Origin: JAZKFT01 sp040386335
GTDB lineage: Bacteria; Bacteroidota; Bacteroidia; Chitinophagales; Chitinophagaceae
Assembly: GCA_040386335.1 (NCBI GenBank)
Contig: JAZKFT010000026.1
Location: 73,860 to 137,859 of the forward strand
Direction of reading: 5' to 3'
Length of the DNA: 64,000 nt
Part shown: one piece after another, positions 8,326 through 16,701 of the stretch
Position numbering within the stretch: position 1 is the stretch's first letter
How the letters are laid out: every line of letters begins with the position of its first letter
Position numbers and translations under genes: made by a program
The notes under the pieces: model-generated
What the model was told of the DNA's origin: nothing
The model's input: only the letters and a program-made list of their open reading frames with translations
Database searches by the model: none

Positions 8326-8366
8326 CGCCGGCCTGTGTTTTCGCGGATGAATAATTATGAAATAAT

Positions 8367-8573
8367 ATGAAGAAAGGCTATCTATATATCTTAATTTTTT
8401 CGCTATTTATCGCAGTTTGTCAGGCGATTAAATATAGAATGTTTATTAAACGTGATTTAGCACAAAATGTGCATATTTTTATTATACAAACCACATCTCT
8501 ATTTTTATTGATTTTAATTCCTGGAATTTTGGTGGTGCGTTGGTATTACAAGAAAAAAAGTAAAGGTAATTGA
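8367..8573 (+). CDS. Small two-helix membrane protein, unknown
   Basis: 68 residues: helix 1 at about residues 5-22, a short basic loop (KYRMFIKR), helix 2 at about 38-58, and a Lys-rich cytoplasmic end (YYKKKSKGN). No motif of a known family is recognisable. It sits exactly between two copies of a 170-bp repeat, on the same strand as its neighbours, and is AT-rich. It could be a genuine small membrane protein or an accessory cargo gene; coding reality rests on the hydrophobic pattern and the ATG start. Confidence 0.5.
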   Translation: MKKGYLYILIFSLFIAVCQAIKYRMFIKRDLAQNVHIFIIQTTSLFLLILIPGILVVRWYYKKKSKGN

Positions 8574-8591
8574 AACCCCTCTGAAGCGGAA

Positions 8592-8813
8592 TTCTTCTTC
8601 CGCCAAGAATCGCTGATCATCACCTTCTCAGGTCTCTGCAATGGCCTTGTGTGTGGGCTGACAGGACTCGCCACATTTTAGTCGGACATTCAAACCTGAG
8701 TTGCTTAGAAAGCGGACTGCAGCAATTGGAAATACCTGCTAAAACGATACATCAAAATTTTGGAAGAAAAGTAACGGGTAGGCTCAAGACTGAGTCCTTG
8801 CGCTTACTGTGAA
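8592..8813. repeat. Interspersed repeat, copy 2 (longest)
   Basis: Combines the segment shared with copy 1 (8592-8762) and the segment shared with copy 0 (8723-8813), showing that all three are versions of one element of at least 220 bp. It lies directly upstream of the frameshifted gene at 8838. Confidence 0.75.
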
Positions 8814-8837
8814 ACAAAAGCAAAACATGCAGAGAAC

Positions 8838-9163
8838 ATGAAAGAAAATCGGGGCTTCTTAATAATGGCCGCCTTGTTTGGTTTATTTGGATATGTCGGC
8901 TGTAAGATTATTTTAAGACTTCGAACGAACAGTCTTTAGAAACTGAGGCTGTACAGACCAAGGCTGTAATTATTGATGAAAAAAATTATATGGGTAACAG
9001 TCCGGTAAGCCACGAGTATACCTATTCCTACCAGTTCATAGTAAATGGAAAAGCATATACAGGTAATTCTCATGATTCCAAACTAAGGATAGGGGATAGT
9101 GTTGAGATAGAGTATGCAAAAAGTGCTCCCAGCCATAATAGGACTTTGCAACGAAATGAGTAA
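8838..9163 (+). pseudogene. Frameshifted small membrane protein gene
   Basis: The ATG at 8838 opens a frame with a membrane helix (FLIMAALFGLFGYVGC) that stops at TAG 8937-8939. A second frame, open across the T-rich stretch at about 8907-8914, continues with ...SLETEAVQTKAVIIDE and ends at TAA 9161-9163. Joined, they give about 108 residues: helix, then strands with YSYQFIVNGKAYTG and GDSVEIEYAK. The second part follows the DUF3592-like pattern (VNGK-Y-G, GDSV-I-Y, then PS-N). A one-base indel in the ATTATTTTAAG region explains the break. It may be a true pseudogene or a sequencing error. Confidence 0.7.
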
Positions 9164-9354
9164 ACTTATAATTGGTGACAAGTTACTGAAAGAAGCACGA
9201 CTGGCGCACCGTAGCTAACGGAGTGCCTAAAATAATGGCAATGTCCGCTGCCGAATAGCAACAGTAACCAATCCCGCCATACAAATTATACCGCTTCACG
9301 ATTTTTACGCAATAGCTTTGTTGCGCAGATTTTTTGCAAACAGAACCTCCAGCA

Positions 9355-10140
9355 ATGGCCCAGATCATTTATCAACAGCACCTTATGATACCGGCTGGAT
9401 TCAGACCCGGTCGTATTGTTAGTTTGGTGCCCTCAATAACCGAATTGCTTTACGATCTTGGGCTGGATGAAGAAGTGGCCGGCATCACCAAATTTTGTGT
9501 GCATCCCGAATCCTGGTTCCATAGCAAACCAAGGGTTGGTGGCACTAAGACGGTTGATATTGAGAAAATAAGAAGCCTGCAGCCCGACCTTGTATTGGCC
9601 AACAAAGAAGAGAATGTACAGGCGCAGGTCGAGGCATTGGCCACTTTTTGCACCGTCTACGTAACCGATATTGCCACGCTGGACGATGCCCTGGAAATGA
9701 TACGACAGGTAGGTGTATTAATAAACAGGGAAACCAAAGCAGCGGCAATGGTTGGCCGTATTCTGCACCGCTTCGGTGGGCTTCAATTTTCTGACACCAG
9801 GTTGTCCGCCGCTTATCTTATCTGGCGCAACCCGTACATGGCTGCCGGCGGCGATACCTATATCAGCGACCTGATGGAACTCTGTGGTTTTGACAATGTG
9901 TTTATTGATGAACTCCGCTACCCCGAAATAACCATCGAAAGATTGCAACTTGAAAATTGCAAATTGCTATTGTTGTCGAGTGAACCATATCCTTTTAAGC
10001 AACAGCATATAGATGAGTTGCAACAATTTTTACCCGAAACAAAGATCATGTTGGTGGATGGTGAAATATTTAGCTGGTATGGCAGCAGGCTGTTGCAGGC
10101 CCCGGATTATTTTCGGCAACTGAAAGAAAAGCTGGCATAA
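9355..10140 (+). CDS. BtuF-like helical-backbone metal/cobalamin receptor
   Basis: 261 residues from the ATG at 9355 (a TTG 21 bp upstream is less likely). The type III periplasmic-binding fold is plain: RIVSLVPSITELLYDLG at the start, then VAGITKFCVHPESW, VGGTKTVDIEKIRSLQPDLVLA, and a C-terminal half with GGDTYISDLMELCGFDNVF. Relatives bind cobalamin or Fe-siderophores for ABC import. No signal peptide is present, so the protein may be cytoplasmic or exported by another route; many Bacteroidota homologues share this. No permease or ATPase gene is adjacent. The stop is 32 bp before the next gene. Confidence 0.85.
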   Translation: MAQIIYQQHLMIPAGFRPGRIVSLVPSITELLYDLGLDEEVAGITKFCVHPESWFHSKPRVGGTKTVDIEKIRSLQPDLVLANKEENVQAQVEALATFCTVYVTDIATLDDALEMIRQVGVLINRETKAAAMVGRILHRFGGLQFSDTRLSAAYLIWRNPYMAAGGDTYISDLMELCGFDNVFIDELRYPEITIERLQLENCKLLLLSSEPYPFKQQHIDELQQFLPETKIMLVDGEIFSWYGSRLLQAPDYFRQLKEKLA

Positions 10141-10172
10141 TCCCCCAAATTTGATAGTTCATAAGTAAAAGA

Positions 10173-11711
10173 ATGACGGCAACAGAAGGGCCTGCCCTTT
10201 ATAAAAGATCATTGGAGTTTAGCTGGATACATGCGGCTGTGCTGTTGCTCATCTTGTTTGCACTCATTTTTCCATTTTATCAATACATACTCGACATTGA
10301 TGCTGTTGGCTATATCTCGGTAGCCCGCCACTATGCCGCAGGCGATTGGCATCTTGCCATCAATGGTTATTGGAGTCCGCTTAACAGCTGGCTGATGGTA
10401 CCGTTCGTAAAGCTGGGTTTTAATGATATACTCTGTTTTAAAGTTGCCAATGTTTTTTTCGGAATAGGGGCGCTGTACCAAACTGAAAAAATGCTGGAGC
10501 AGTTTTCGTTTTCACCGAAACAAAAGACAGGAATATTATTAACCGTGACGGTAATGCTGCTGTACTATTCCAGCATACAACTCGCCGCGGATATGCTCTT
10601 TGTCTGGATTTTCTTAATATACGTGAATGCTTCGCTTGTACCTGGTTTGCATTCCAGCACCAGGCTAAATGCCCGGCTGGGGCTTATTGCGGCTATTGGT
10701 TTCTTTGCCAAAACATATGGAGGCGTCTTCTTCATCCTTCATTTTTCTTTTTTACACTTTATCTGGTTCCCGTTTATTCAAAAAAAGGGCTGGCACCTTA
10801 AGCAATATGGTATCGGACTGCTGGCTTTTATGCCCCTGGTAATCGTGTGGATGGTGCTGCTTTGGAACAAATACCACCTCATCACATTTGGCTATAGTGG
10901 CCAGCTAAACTGGAGCTGGGTTTTAAAAGGCGGTCAACCGGATTACAAAGATTTTTTTTACTTCCCGCCTTATGATGGCGCCGTTAGCCGTTGGGTAGAT
11001 CCTTTTTATGCCCAGGTAAAAAATTATTCGCCATTCCAATCGAAGGAACTAATGGGGCGGGGATTAAAACTGGTGGGCTTTAATGTGAAAAACAGCTTGT
11101 CAGCAGCAATGTGGATATCGTTTTTATCGCCGCTTTTAGTAACCTGGTTGTTTATAAAAAGACGGTTGCATCCTTCGCTGGAAGCGATTGCCGTAATCAT
11201 TCTCATTTTTCCACTGGTGTACCTGCTCATTTTTATGGAAGAGCGTTACCTGTGGCCACTCTCAATACCCCTCTTGGTGGCATCTGGCTATTTATTGAAA
11301 GGGTCACCTTTTCAAAAAAAATGGTTGTGGGCACTCTTGTCACTATCATTTGTAACCGGCCCTGGCATTAGATTGGTGGACGCAATGGATGCTGATAAAG
11401 AGGCAGCCCAACTTGTGACCATCATCCGGCAAAATAATTTGAAGGGGCGTTTTACAGCCATGGATAGTGGCGAATGGATGCATAAGGCTGCATTTGTAAC
11501 GGGCAATCAATACCTGCCGCTGGTTCGGCCACCCAAAAGTTGGGATGAGGTAGAGGCAGAATGTACTGCCAACAACATATCTGCCATTTGTATAGAAAAA
11601 TTTGGCCGGGACGATGCCATCAATTTTCTGGCAACTGATTTCTATCAAAAACATAAAGCCAACGCCATCCAGGTGGAAGGAAGGTATTTATGGGTGATCA
11701 GGTTAAAATAG
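10173..11711 (+). CDS. GT-C fold membrane glycosyltransferase (ArnT/PMT-like)
   Basis: 512 residues with about ten transmembrane helices. After the first helix (about 20-38) comes DIDAVGYISVARHYAAGDW, in which Asp41/Asp43 match the acidic loop motif of GT-C enzymes such as ArnT and protein mannosyltransferases. Near residue 350, EERYLWPLSIPLLV is the typical late-helix motif. The C-terminal soluble part (about 395-512) is alpha/beta and Trp-rich. Such enzymes move a sugar from a polyprenyl-phosphate donor to lipid or protein on the periplasmic side. Donor and acceptor are unknown. It follows the BtuF-like gene by 32 bp but no functional link is obvious. Confidence 0.8.
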   Translation: MTATEGPALYKRSLEFSWIHAAVLLLILFALIFPFYQYILDIDAVGYISVARHYAAGDWHLAINGYWSPLNSWLMVPFVKLGFNDILCFKVANVFFGIGALYQTEKMLEQFSFSPKQKTGILLTVTVMLLYYSSIQLAADMLFVWIFLIYVNASLVPGLHSSTRLNARLGLIAAIGFFAKTYGGVFFILHFSFLHFIWFPFIQKKGWHLKQYGIGLLAFMPLVIVWMVLLWNKYHLITFGYSGQLNWSWVLKGGQPDYKDFFYFPPYDGAVSRWVDPFYAQVKNYSPFQSKELMGRGLKLVGFNVKNSLSAAMWISFLSPLLVTWLFIKRRLHPSLEAIAVIILIFPLVYLLIFMEERYLWPLSIPLLVASGYLLKGSPFQKKWLWALLSLSFVTGPGIRLVDAMDADKEAAQLVTIIRQNNLKGRFTAMDSGEWMHKAAFVTGNQYLPLVRPPKSWDEVEAECTANNISAICIEKFGRDDAINFLATDFYQKHKANAIQVEGRYLWVIRLK

Positions 11712-11740
11712 TCATTGGGTCAATAGGTTAATGGGTCAAT

Positions 11741-11926
11741 GGGTCAATGGGTCATTAGGTCATTAAACGATCAGGCCAAATATTAAGCAAGACGATCGAC
11801 CTAAATACCTATTGGCCCGGGTAAGCCAAATCAATGACCTAATGACCCAATGACCCGTATTGCTTTATGACCCAGGTAAGCCAAATCAATGACTTATTGA
11901 CCCAATGACCTAATGACCCGTATTGC
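11741..11926. repeat. Octamer-type repeats forming a 24-bp inverted repeat
   Basis: GGGTCAAT/GGGTCATT units run from about 11711 to 11764. The stretch 11741-11764 is complementary at 23 of 24 positions to 11833-11856. A direct repeat of about 45-50 bp (starting GGTAAGCCAAATCAATGAC) occurs at 11820-11863 and 11875-11926. The block fills the convergent gap between the glycosyltransferase and the response regulator. Confidence 0.8.
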
Positions 11927-11939
11927 ATTCGTGAGAGGG

Positions 11940-12326
11940 CTAATTGACCAATTTGCTCAAAAACTCTTTCAAATCATTAAAGGAAGATGGTTTGGTAAAG
12001 AAGTTTTCTGCACCAAATTTTTTGCTTTCATCAATGTCCCTTTTTGCTGCAGAAGTGGAATAGATGATCACCGGAATATCGCGGAGGGAATTTATTTTCT
12101 TTATTTCAGAAAGGCATTGAAGGCCATTCATCCTGGGCATGTTTAGATCCAGGAAGATATAATTGGGCAAAACCTCACTGCGGTCTTTTAGTTTCTTTAG
12201 TGCGTCCTCTCCATTCAGTGCAATCAGGCACTCAATAGAGGCATCGATCTCACCGAGAGCTTCTAAAAAAAGTAGCTGATCATCCACATCATCATCAGCC
12301 AGAAAAAACAAAATTTTATTCTTCAT
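11940..12326 (-). CDS. Single-domain response regulator (Rcp1/CheY-like)
   Basis: 128 residues, a lone receiver domain. The acidic triad (LADDDVDDQ), phosphoacceptor Asp60 in FLDLNMPRMNG, the STSAA switch threonine/serine region and Lys in FFTKPSSF are all present. No output domain. The spacing and the 'DDDVDDQ' start resemble Rcp1-type regulators that pair with cytoplasmic PAS/phytochrome kinases. The divergent PAS kinase starting at 12493 is its natural candidate partner; they share a 166-bp intergenic region. Confidence 0.93.
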   Translation of the reverse strand: MKNKILFFLADDDVDDQLLFLEALGEIDASIECLIALNGEDALKKLKDRSEVLPNYIFLDLNMPRMNGLQCLSEIKKINSLRDIPVIIYSTSAAKRDIDESKKFGAENFFTKPSSFNDLKEFLSKLVN

Positions 12327-12492
12327 AATCGAACAGGTATCACAAAATAGGGTTTTTCTTTCGAAAAAGAAATCGCAATTTTAACAATCATTAACACTTC
12401 CCTATTGGATTTGAATGTTTTGGATTATAATGTACCTTAACGCCTCGCAACGCGATTTTACCAGGTAACAAATGACGATAACGTGACAAATA

Positions 12493-14886
12493 ATGCATGA
12501 TTTGCAACAGATAACGAATGCCCTGTTTTACCCCGGCTATACGGCTGCCTGGGCTATTTTAGACAATAATGCTGACATTATACAATACAGGGACCCCAAC
12601 GGTAAATGGTTAAAACCGGCCGACCCGTCGGAAATTTTCAACCTTTATTCCATCGTGCAAAATGATACTTTGCCTGAATTGGAGCAAAGTTTCCAATTGC
12701 TGCAATCGTCACATGCTGCTATAAGAAAAGAGCGGTTGAACCTTACAATAGATGGGCAGGTTCAGCCTGTAAATATCGAAATGATGCCGTTGCCTTTTTC
12801 GGAGGATGATCGCTTCCTTGTACTTTTTCAACCGGCCAATAAAGAGTTGACGCCGGCAGATCCGCAAAATGAGGAGGAAAAATTGCAAAGCAGCTCCGAC
12901 AAGCTGACCTTGCTTCAATTTGCCATTCAGCAATGCCAGGAACAACTTACCGACCTGAGTAACTACACAGAAGCGATTATCGATACGGTAAGCGACCTGT
13001 TACTGATCCTCGATAAGGACCTGCGGGTGGTAAGTGCCACCAAGCCATTTTACGATACTTTCAAAACCACCGAATCAGATATTGAGGGAAAGTTTTTTTA
13101 CGAACTGGAAAGTTGCCCCTGGGAAAATCCCGGGCTGATAGAAAAACTGCAGGAGATCGTTTTAAACAGGACCTCATTTGCCCACTACGAAATTAACTGC
13201 ACTTTTCCCTCCATTGGAGAAAGGGTGCTGCTAATCAGTTGCCGGCAACTGGAAAAGGCAAACAAGGAACAACTCATCCTCATCTCTATTGAAGACATTA
13301 CGACCATAAGGCAGGAAAAAAATGAACTGATAAAAACACGGGCCATCCTGGAAGAAAGAATGAAACTGGCGGTGGAGGCCACCGGTTTTGGTACCTGGGA
13401 AATGGATCCCGTTAATAAAACGATTGTGTACGACAACCAATGCAGGAAGCTTTTTGGGTTTGGGGAGGAGGAGGAATTGGACTACGAAAGCTTTCGGTCT
13501 GCCTTGTTGCCTGAGGACAGGAAAAACCGCGACGAGACATTGGAAAAAACAATGGCCGGATACAACAATGGTATTTACGATATACAGTACCGGATACTAA
13601 CAAAAAACACTAACGAATTACGATGGATCAAATCAAAAGGTAAAGTGTTTTTTGGAGAAGACGGAAAGGCGAAGAGCCTTGTAGGTACCATGCTGGATAT
13701 TACCAGGGAAAAAGTGGCGGAGCAACTTTTAAAAGAAAGTGAAGAACGTTTCCGGCTGGCTGCAGATGCCGCTGCCGCAATGATATGGTTAAGCGGCAAA
13801 GATAAAATGTACTCTTACTTTAATAAAAGCTGGCTGGAATTTACAGGCAGGAAAATGGAGGAAGAAGCCGGCAAAGGTTGGATGGAAGGCATTCTGCCGG
13901 AAGACCTGGACCAGTTGATAGAAGCCCATCAAACATATTATGCGCTACAGCAATCTTTCACCATAGAATACCGGCTTCGCCGGAACGATGGGAACTACCG
14001 CTGGGTATCGGAATCGGGCGTTCCGCGTTTCTCAGCCGATGGTATTTTTGAAGGCTATGTAGGCACCTGCATCGATATACACGATCAGAAAATGATGACG
14101 GAAGAACTGGAACAATCGGTGGCTGAAAGAACACAATCGCTGATGGATGCGATTAATGAGCTGGAAGAATCTAACCAGAACCTTGAAGAATTTGCATACG
14201 CTGCCTCTCACGATCTCCAGGAGCCATTGCGTAAAATAGTGACTTTTGCGAACCGGCTGTCGGATAAAGCAGGCGACCAGTTAACGGAACAAACCAAAAT
14301 ATATCTTACAAAAATTACGGAGTCAGCTGCCCGCATGAGCGTGTTAATTGATGCATTGCTAAACTACTCCAGGCTGAGAAAAGCGGAAGATGCCATGGAG
14401 CCAACCGATCTTACAAGCATCGTAAAAAATGTATTGAAGGATTTTGACCTGGCTATACAACAAAAGAAGGGGACGGTAAACCTTTCACCGCTACCTACAA
14501 TAAGAGCGGTGCCACTGCGGATGTCGCAGTTGTTCCATAATCTTGTAAGTAACGCACTCAAATTCTCAAAACCAACTACAGCACCGGTCATCAACATCCG
14601 TGCTGTTCCTTTAACCGAGGAAGCCCGGGTTAATTACCCGAGTTTGAATAGTGGTACAGAATATTCAGTTATTCTTTTCTCGGATAACGGCATTGGTTTT
14701 AACCAGGAGTTTGCGGAAAAAATATTCCTCATCTTCCAGCGATTGAATGGCGTAAGTGAGTACGAGGGAACAGGTATCGGCCTGGCCATATCAAGAAAAA
14801 TAGTGATCAATCATCACGGGCTGATCTTTGCCTCATCAGTTGAAGGAGAAGGCACCGAGTTTAAGATTATTTTTCCGCTGAATTGA
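12493..14886 (+). CDS. Cytoplasmic multi-PAS sensor histidine kinase
   Basis: 797 residues, no signal peptide and no membrane helix. From the N-terminus: a PAS-like region (1-110), a PAS at about 155-270 (IIDTVSDLLLILDKD), a PAS-PAC at about 290-405 (the GFGTWEMDP start), another PAS-PAC at about 415-535, a short coiled coil, then HisKA with His573 in ASHDLQEPLRKI and an HATPase domain (FHNLVSNALKFSKP N-box, DNGIGF and GTGIGLAISRKI G-boxes). The ASHDLQEPLRK form of the H-box is that of phytochrome-like kinases. It should phosphorylate a separate receiver, probably the divergent single-domain regulator. Its stop is 5 bp from the stop of the convergent kinase gene. Confidence 0.92.
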   Translation: MHDLQQITNALFYPGYTAAWAILDNNADIIQYRDPNGKWLKPADPSEIFNLYSIVQNDTLPELEQSFQLLQSSHAAIRKERLNLTIDGQVQPVNIEMMPLPFSEDDRFLVLFQPANKELTPADPQNEEEKLQSSSDKLTLLQFAIQQCQEQLTDLSNYTEAIIDTVSDLLLILDKDLRVVSATKPFYDTFKTTESDIEGKFFYELESCPWENPGLIEKLQEIVLNRTSFAHYEINCTFPSIGERVLLISCRQLEKANKEQLILISIEDITTIRQEKNELIKTRAILEERMKLAVEATGFGTWEMDPVNKTIVYDNQCRKLFGFGEEEELDYESFRSALLPEDRKNRDETLEKTMAGYNNGIYDIQYRILTKNTNELRWIKSKGKVFFGEDGKAKSLVGTMLDITREKVAEQLLKESEERFRLAADAAAAMIWLSGKDKMYSYFNKSWLEFTGRKMEEEAGKGWMEGILPEDLDQLIEAHQTYYALQQSFTIEYRLRRNDGNYRWVSESGVPRFSADGIFEGYVGTCIDIHDQKMMTEELEQSVAERTQSLMDAINELEESNQNLEEFAYAASHDLQEPLRKIVTFANRLSDKAGDQLTEQTKIYLTKITESAARMSVLIDALLNYSRLRKAEDAMEPTDLTSIVKNVLKDFDLAIQQKKGTVNLSPLPTIRAVPLRMSQLFHNLVSNALKFSKPTTAPVINIRAVPLTEEARVNYPSLNSGTEYSVILFSDNGIGFNQEFAEKIFLIFQRLNGVSEYEGTGIGLAISRKIVINHHGLIFASSVEGEGTEFKIIFPLN

Positions 14887-14891
14887 GCGTT

Positions 14892-16349
14892 TTAAGAATG
14901 CGATTTTTTTTCTTTTGGAAAAGAAACCGTAAAAATCGTTCCCTTATCTAATTCAGAATTTACCTCGATACGGGCATTGTGCGAACGAATGATATTCAAT
15001 GTGGTAGCCAGTCCCAACCCGATTCCATTTCGTTTCGATGTAAAGTATGGCTCGAACAATTTTGTAATATTTTCCTTGCTGATGCCATGGCCATTATCGC
15101 AAATGGTAACCCTTTCAAAATCCGGTGTGTCGGTGACAGAAATATCCACTGTGCCGGTGGTATCCTTTACAGCTTCAATCGCATTTACAACAATATTCAG
15201 CAGCGCAATTTCAAGTTTAGCCACATCGCCAAAAATCGTATGATCATGTTTATCGCCGGTAAACGACAACTGGATATTTCGCAACGTAACCCTGTCTTCC
15301 ACCAGTTCCATCACTTTTTCCAGGATGGTATTCAACGATACCAGTTCCATATTCATTTCTGCCGGGTTGGAGCTTTGTAAGAGTTGTGTAATAAGGTCCC
15401 CGATGCGTTTACTGTTGCGCTGAATAATGGCAAACAGCACCTTGTTCTCTTCATCGGTAATATGAGGCAATAACGTTTCTGTAGCCAGGTCGATATTGTT
15501 AAGTGGGTTACGTACTTCATGAGCCAGCGTGCGTATAAACCGCCCCGAAGCTGCCAGCTTTTCTGCCTGGATAGTGGCCATTTCAGCTTTTTTAAAGTCG
15601 TTTATATCGTGAATAACACCCTGGATATAAGCTTCCTTTTCACTGCCGTATTCTATTGCTGCATTAATAAGGCAGGTAGTTACCTCATTGTTTTTCTTTA
15701 ACAATTCTACCTCAAAATTCTCCACTTCACCGTCATCACGCAGCACATCCAGGAATGCAGCGCCTCTTAGTTCATCTTTGAAAAAACTCAACAGGTTTTT
15801 GTCAATGCAGTCTTCGATACCGATATCCAGTATTTCTGTTACCGCATAATTAATAGTGGTGATGATGCCATCCGGCGTAGATATGAAAACGATATCTTTT
15901 GATTTTTCAAATATGCTGCGGTAGCGGCGTTCGCTTTCCCTTGCCTTTTGCAGGTTATTTACCTGTTTCAGTGTATAGCGGATGGTACGCTCTACCTTGT
16001 CTTCATCCAGTTCCGTTTTTATCAGGTAATCAATAGCTCCGGCCTGGGTGGCCTCAATATCAATCTGGTAATTGCCTTTGCCCGTTAGCAAAATAATAGG
16101 GGTCACCGAATTATTAGAAACACTGTCCCTGATAAGATCTACCCCGTTTTTAGCCCCCAGCCGGTAATCGCAAAAACATATGGTGTAGTAATTACTGCAC
16201 AACTCTTTTATGGCCTCATCGTACCGTTGTACCCATTTTAGTTCGTACTTCCAGGATTGCACATTTTTAAAGTACTCTGATAATAGCATATAATCATCTT
16301 CATCATCTTCCACTATGAGAATGCGAAGCAACTGATTACTGAAGGGCAT
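14892..16349 (-). CDS. Receiver-PAS-histidine kinase
   Basis: 485 residues. Receiver domain at 1-125 (acidic VEDDEDD, phosphoacceptor Asp61 in FCDYRLGAKNG, LLTGKG, Lys in YLIKTE), PAS at about 145-255, then an NtrB-like kinase core with His277 in TLAHEVRNPLNN, N-box IALLNIVVNAIEAV and G-boxes DNGHGIS and GIGLGLAT. No transmembrane segment. An N-terminal receiver lets another kinase switch this one on or off, so the protein is a relay node rather than a primary sensor. It is convergent with the multi-PAS kinase, with only 5 bp between their stop codons, and transcribed away from the giant kinase. Confidence 0.92.
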   Translation of the reverse strand: MPFSNQLLRILIVEDDEDDYMLLSEYFKNVQSWKYELKWVQRYDEAIKELCSNYYTICFCDYRLGAKNGVDLIRDSVSNNSVTPIILLTGKGNYQIDIEATQAGAIDYLIKTELDEDKVERTIRYTLKQVNNLQKARESERRYRSIFEKSKDIVFISTPDGIITTINYAVTEILDIGIEDCIDKNLLSFFKDELRGAAFLDVLRDDGEVENFEVELLKKNNEVTTCLINAAIEYGSEKEAYIQGVIHDINDFKKAEMATIQAEKLAASGRFIRTLAHEVRNPLNNIDLATETLLPHITDEENKVLFAIIQRNSKRIGDLITQLLQSSNPAEMNMELVSLNTILEKVMELVEDRVTLRNIQLSFTGDKHDHTIFGDVAKLEIALLNIVVNAIEAVKDTTGTVDISVTDTPDFERVTICDNGHGISKENITKLFEPYFTSKRNGIGLGLATTLNIIRSHNARIEVNSELDKGTIFTVSFPKEKKSHS

Positions 16350-16701
16350 AGTATGATTGTTTGGGTGAGTAATTCGTTTGTTAAAATATTTTCGAAAGTA
16401 ACAAACCTAAATAAAGCAATGGGATTTCTATCTGTCCATTTAAAAGTGTAGAATATTTTCCCCAATTATTCCCACCTAAATCAAAACGGTTAATTCTGGA
16501 ATACCCGCCTTGATAATAGCATATACGGATGATCGCGCAAGCCATCAATTCGCTAAAATTGGGAATCATTTTTGCTATAAATGGCGCTGGCACTAAATTC
16601 TTGCAATTAGTACGCCAATAGGTTTCTACTTTATCTTTAAGCTGGCTTTATTTGAATGTTTTATTTATAAAAAGTACCCCTATCTTTTTAAAACCTGATT
16701 T

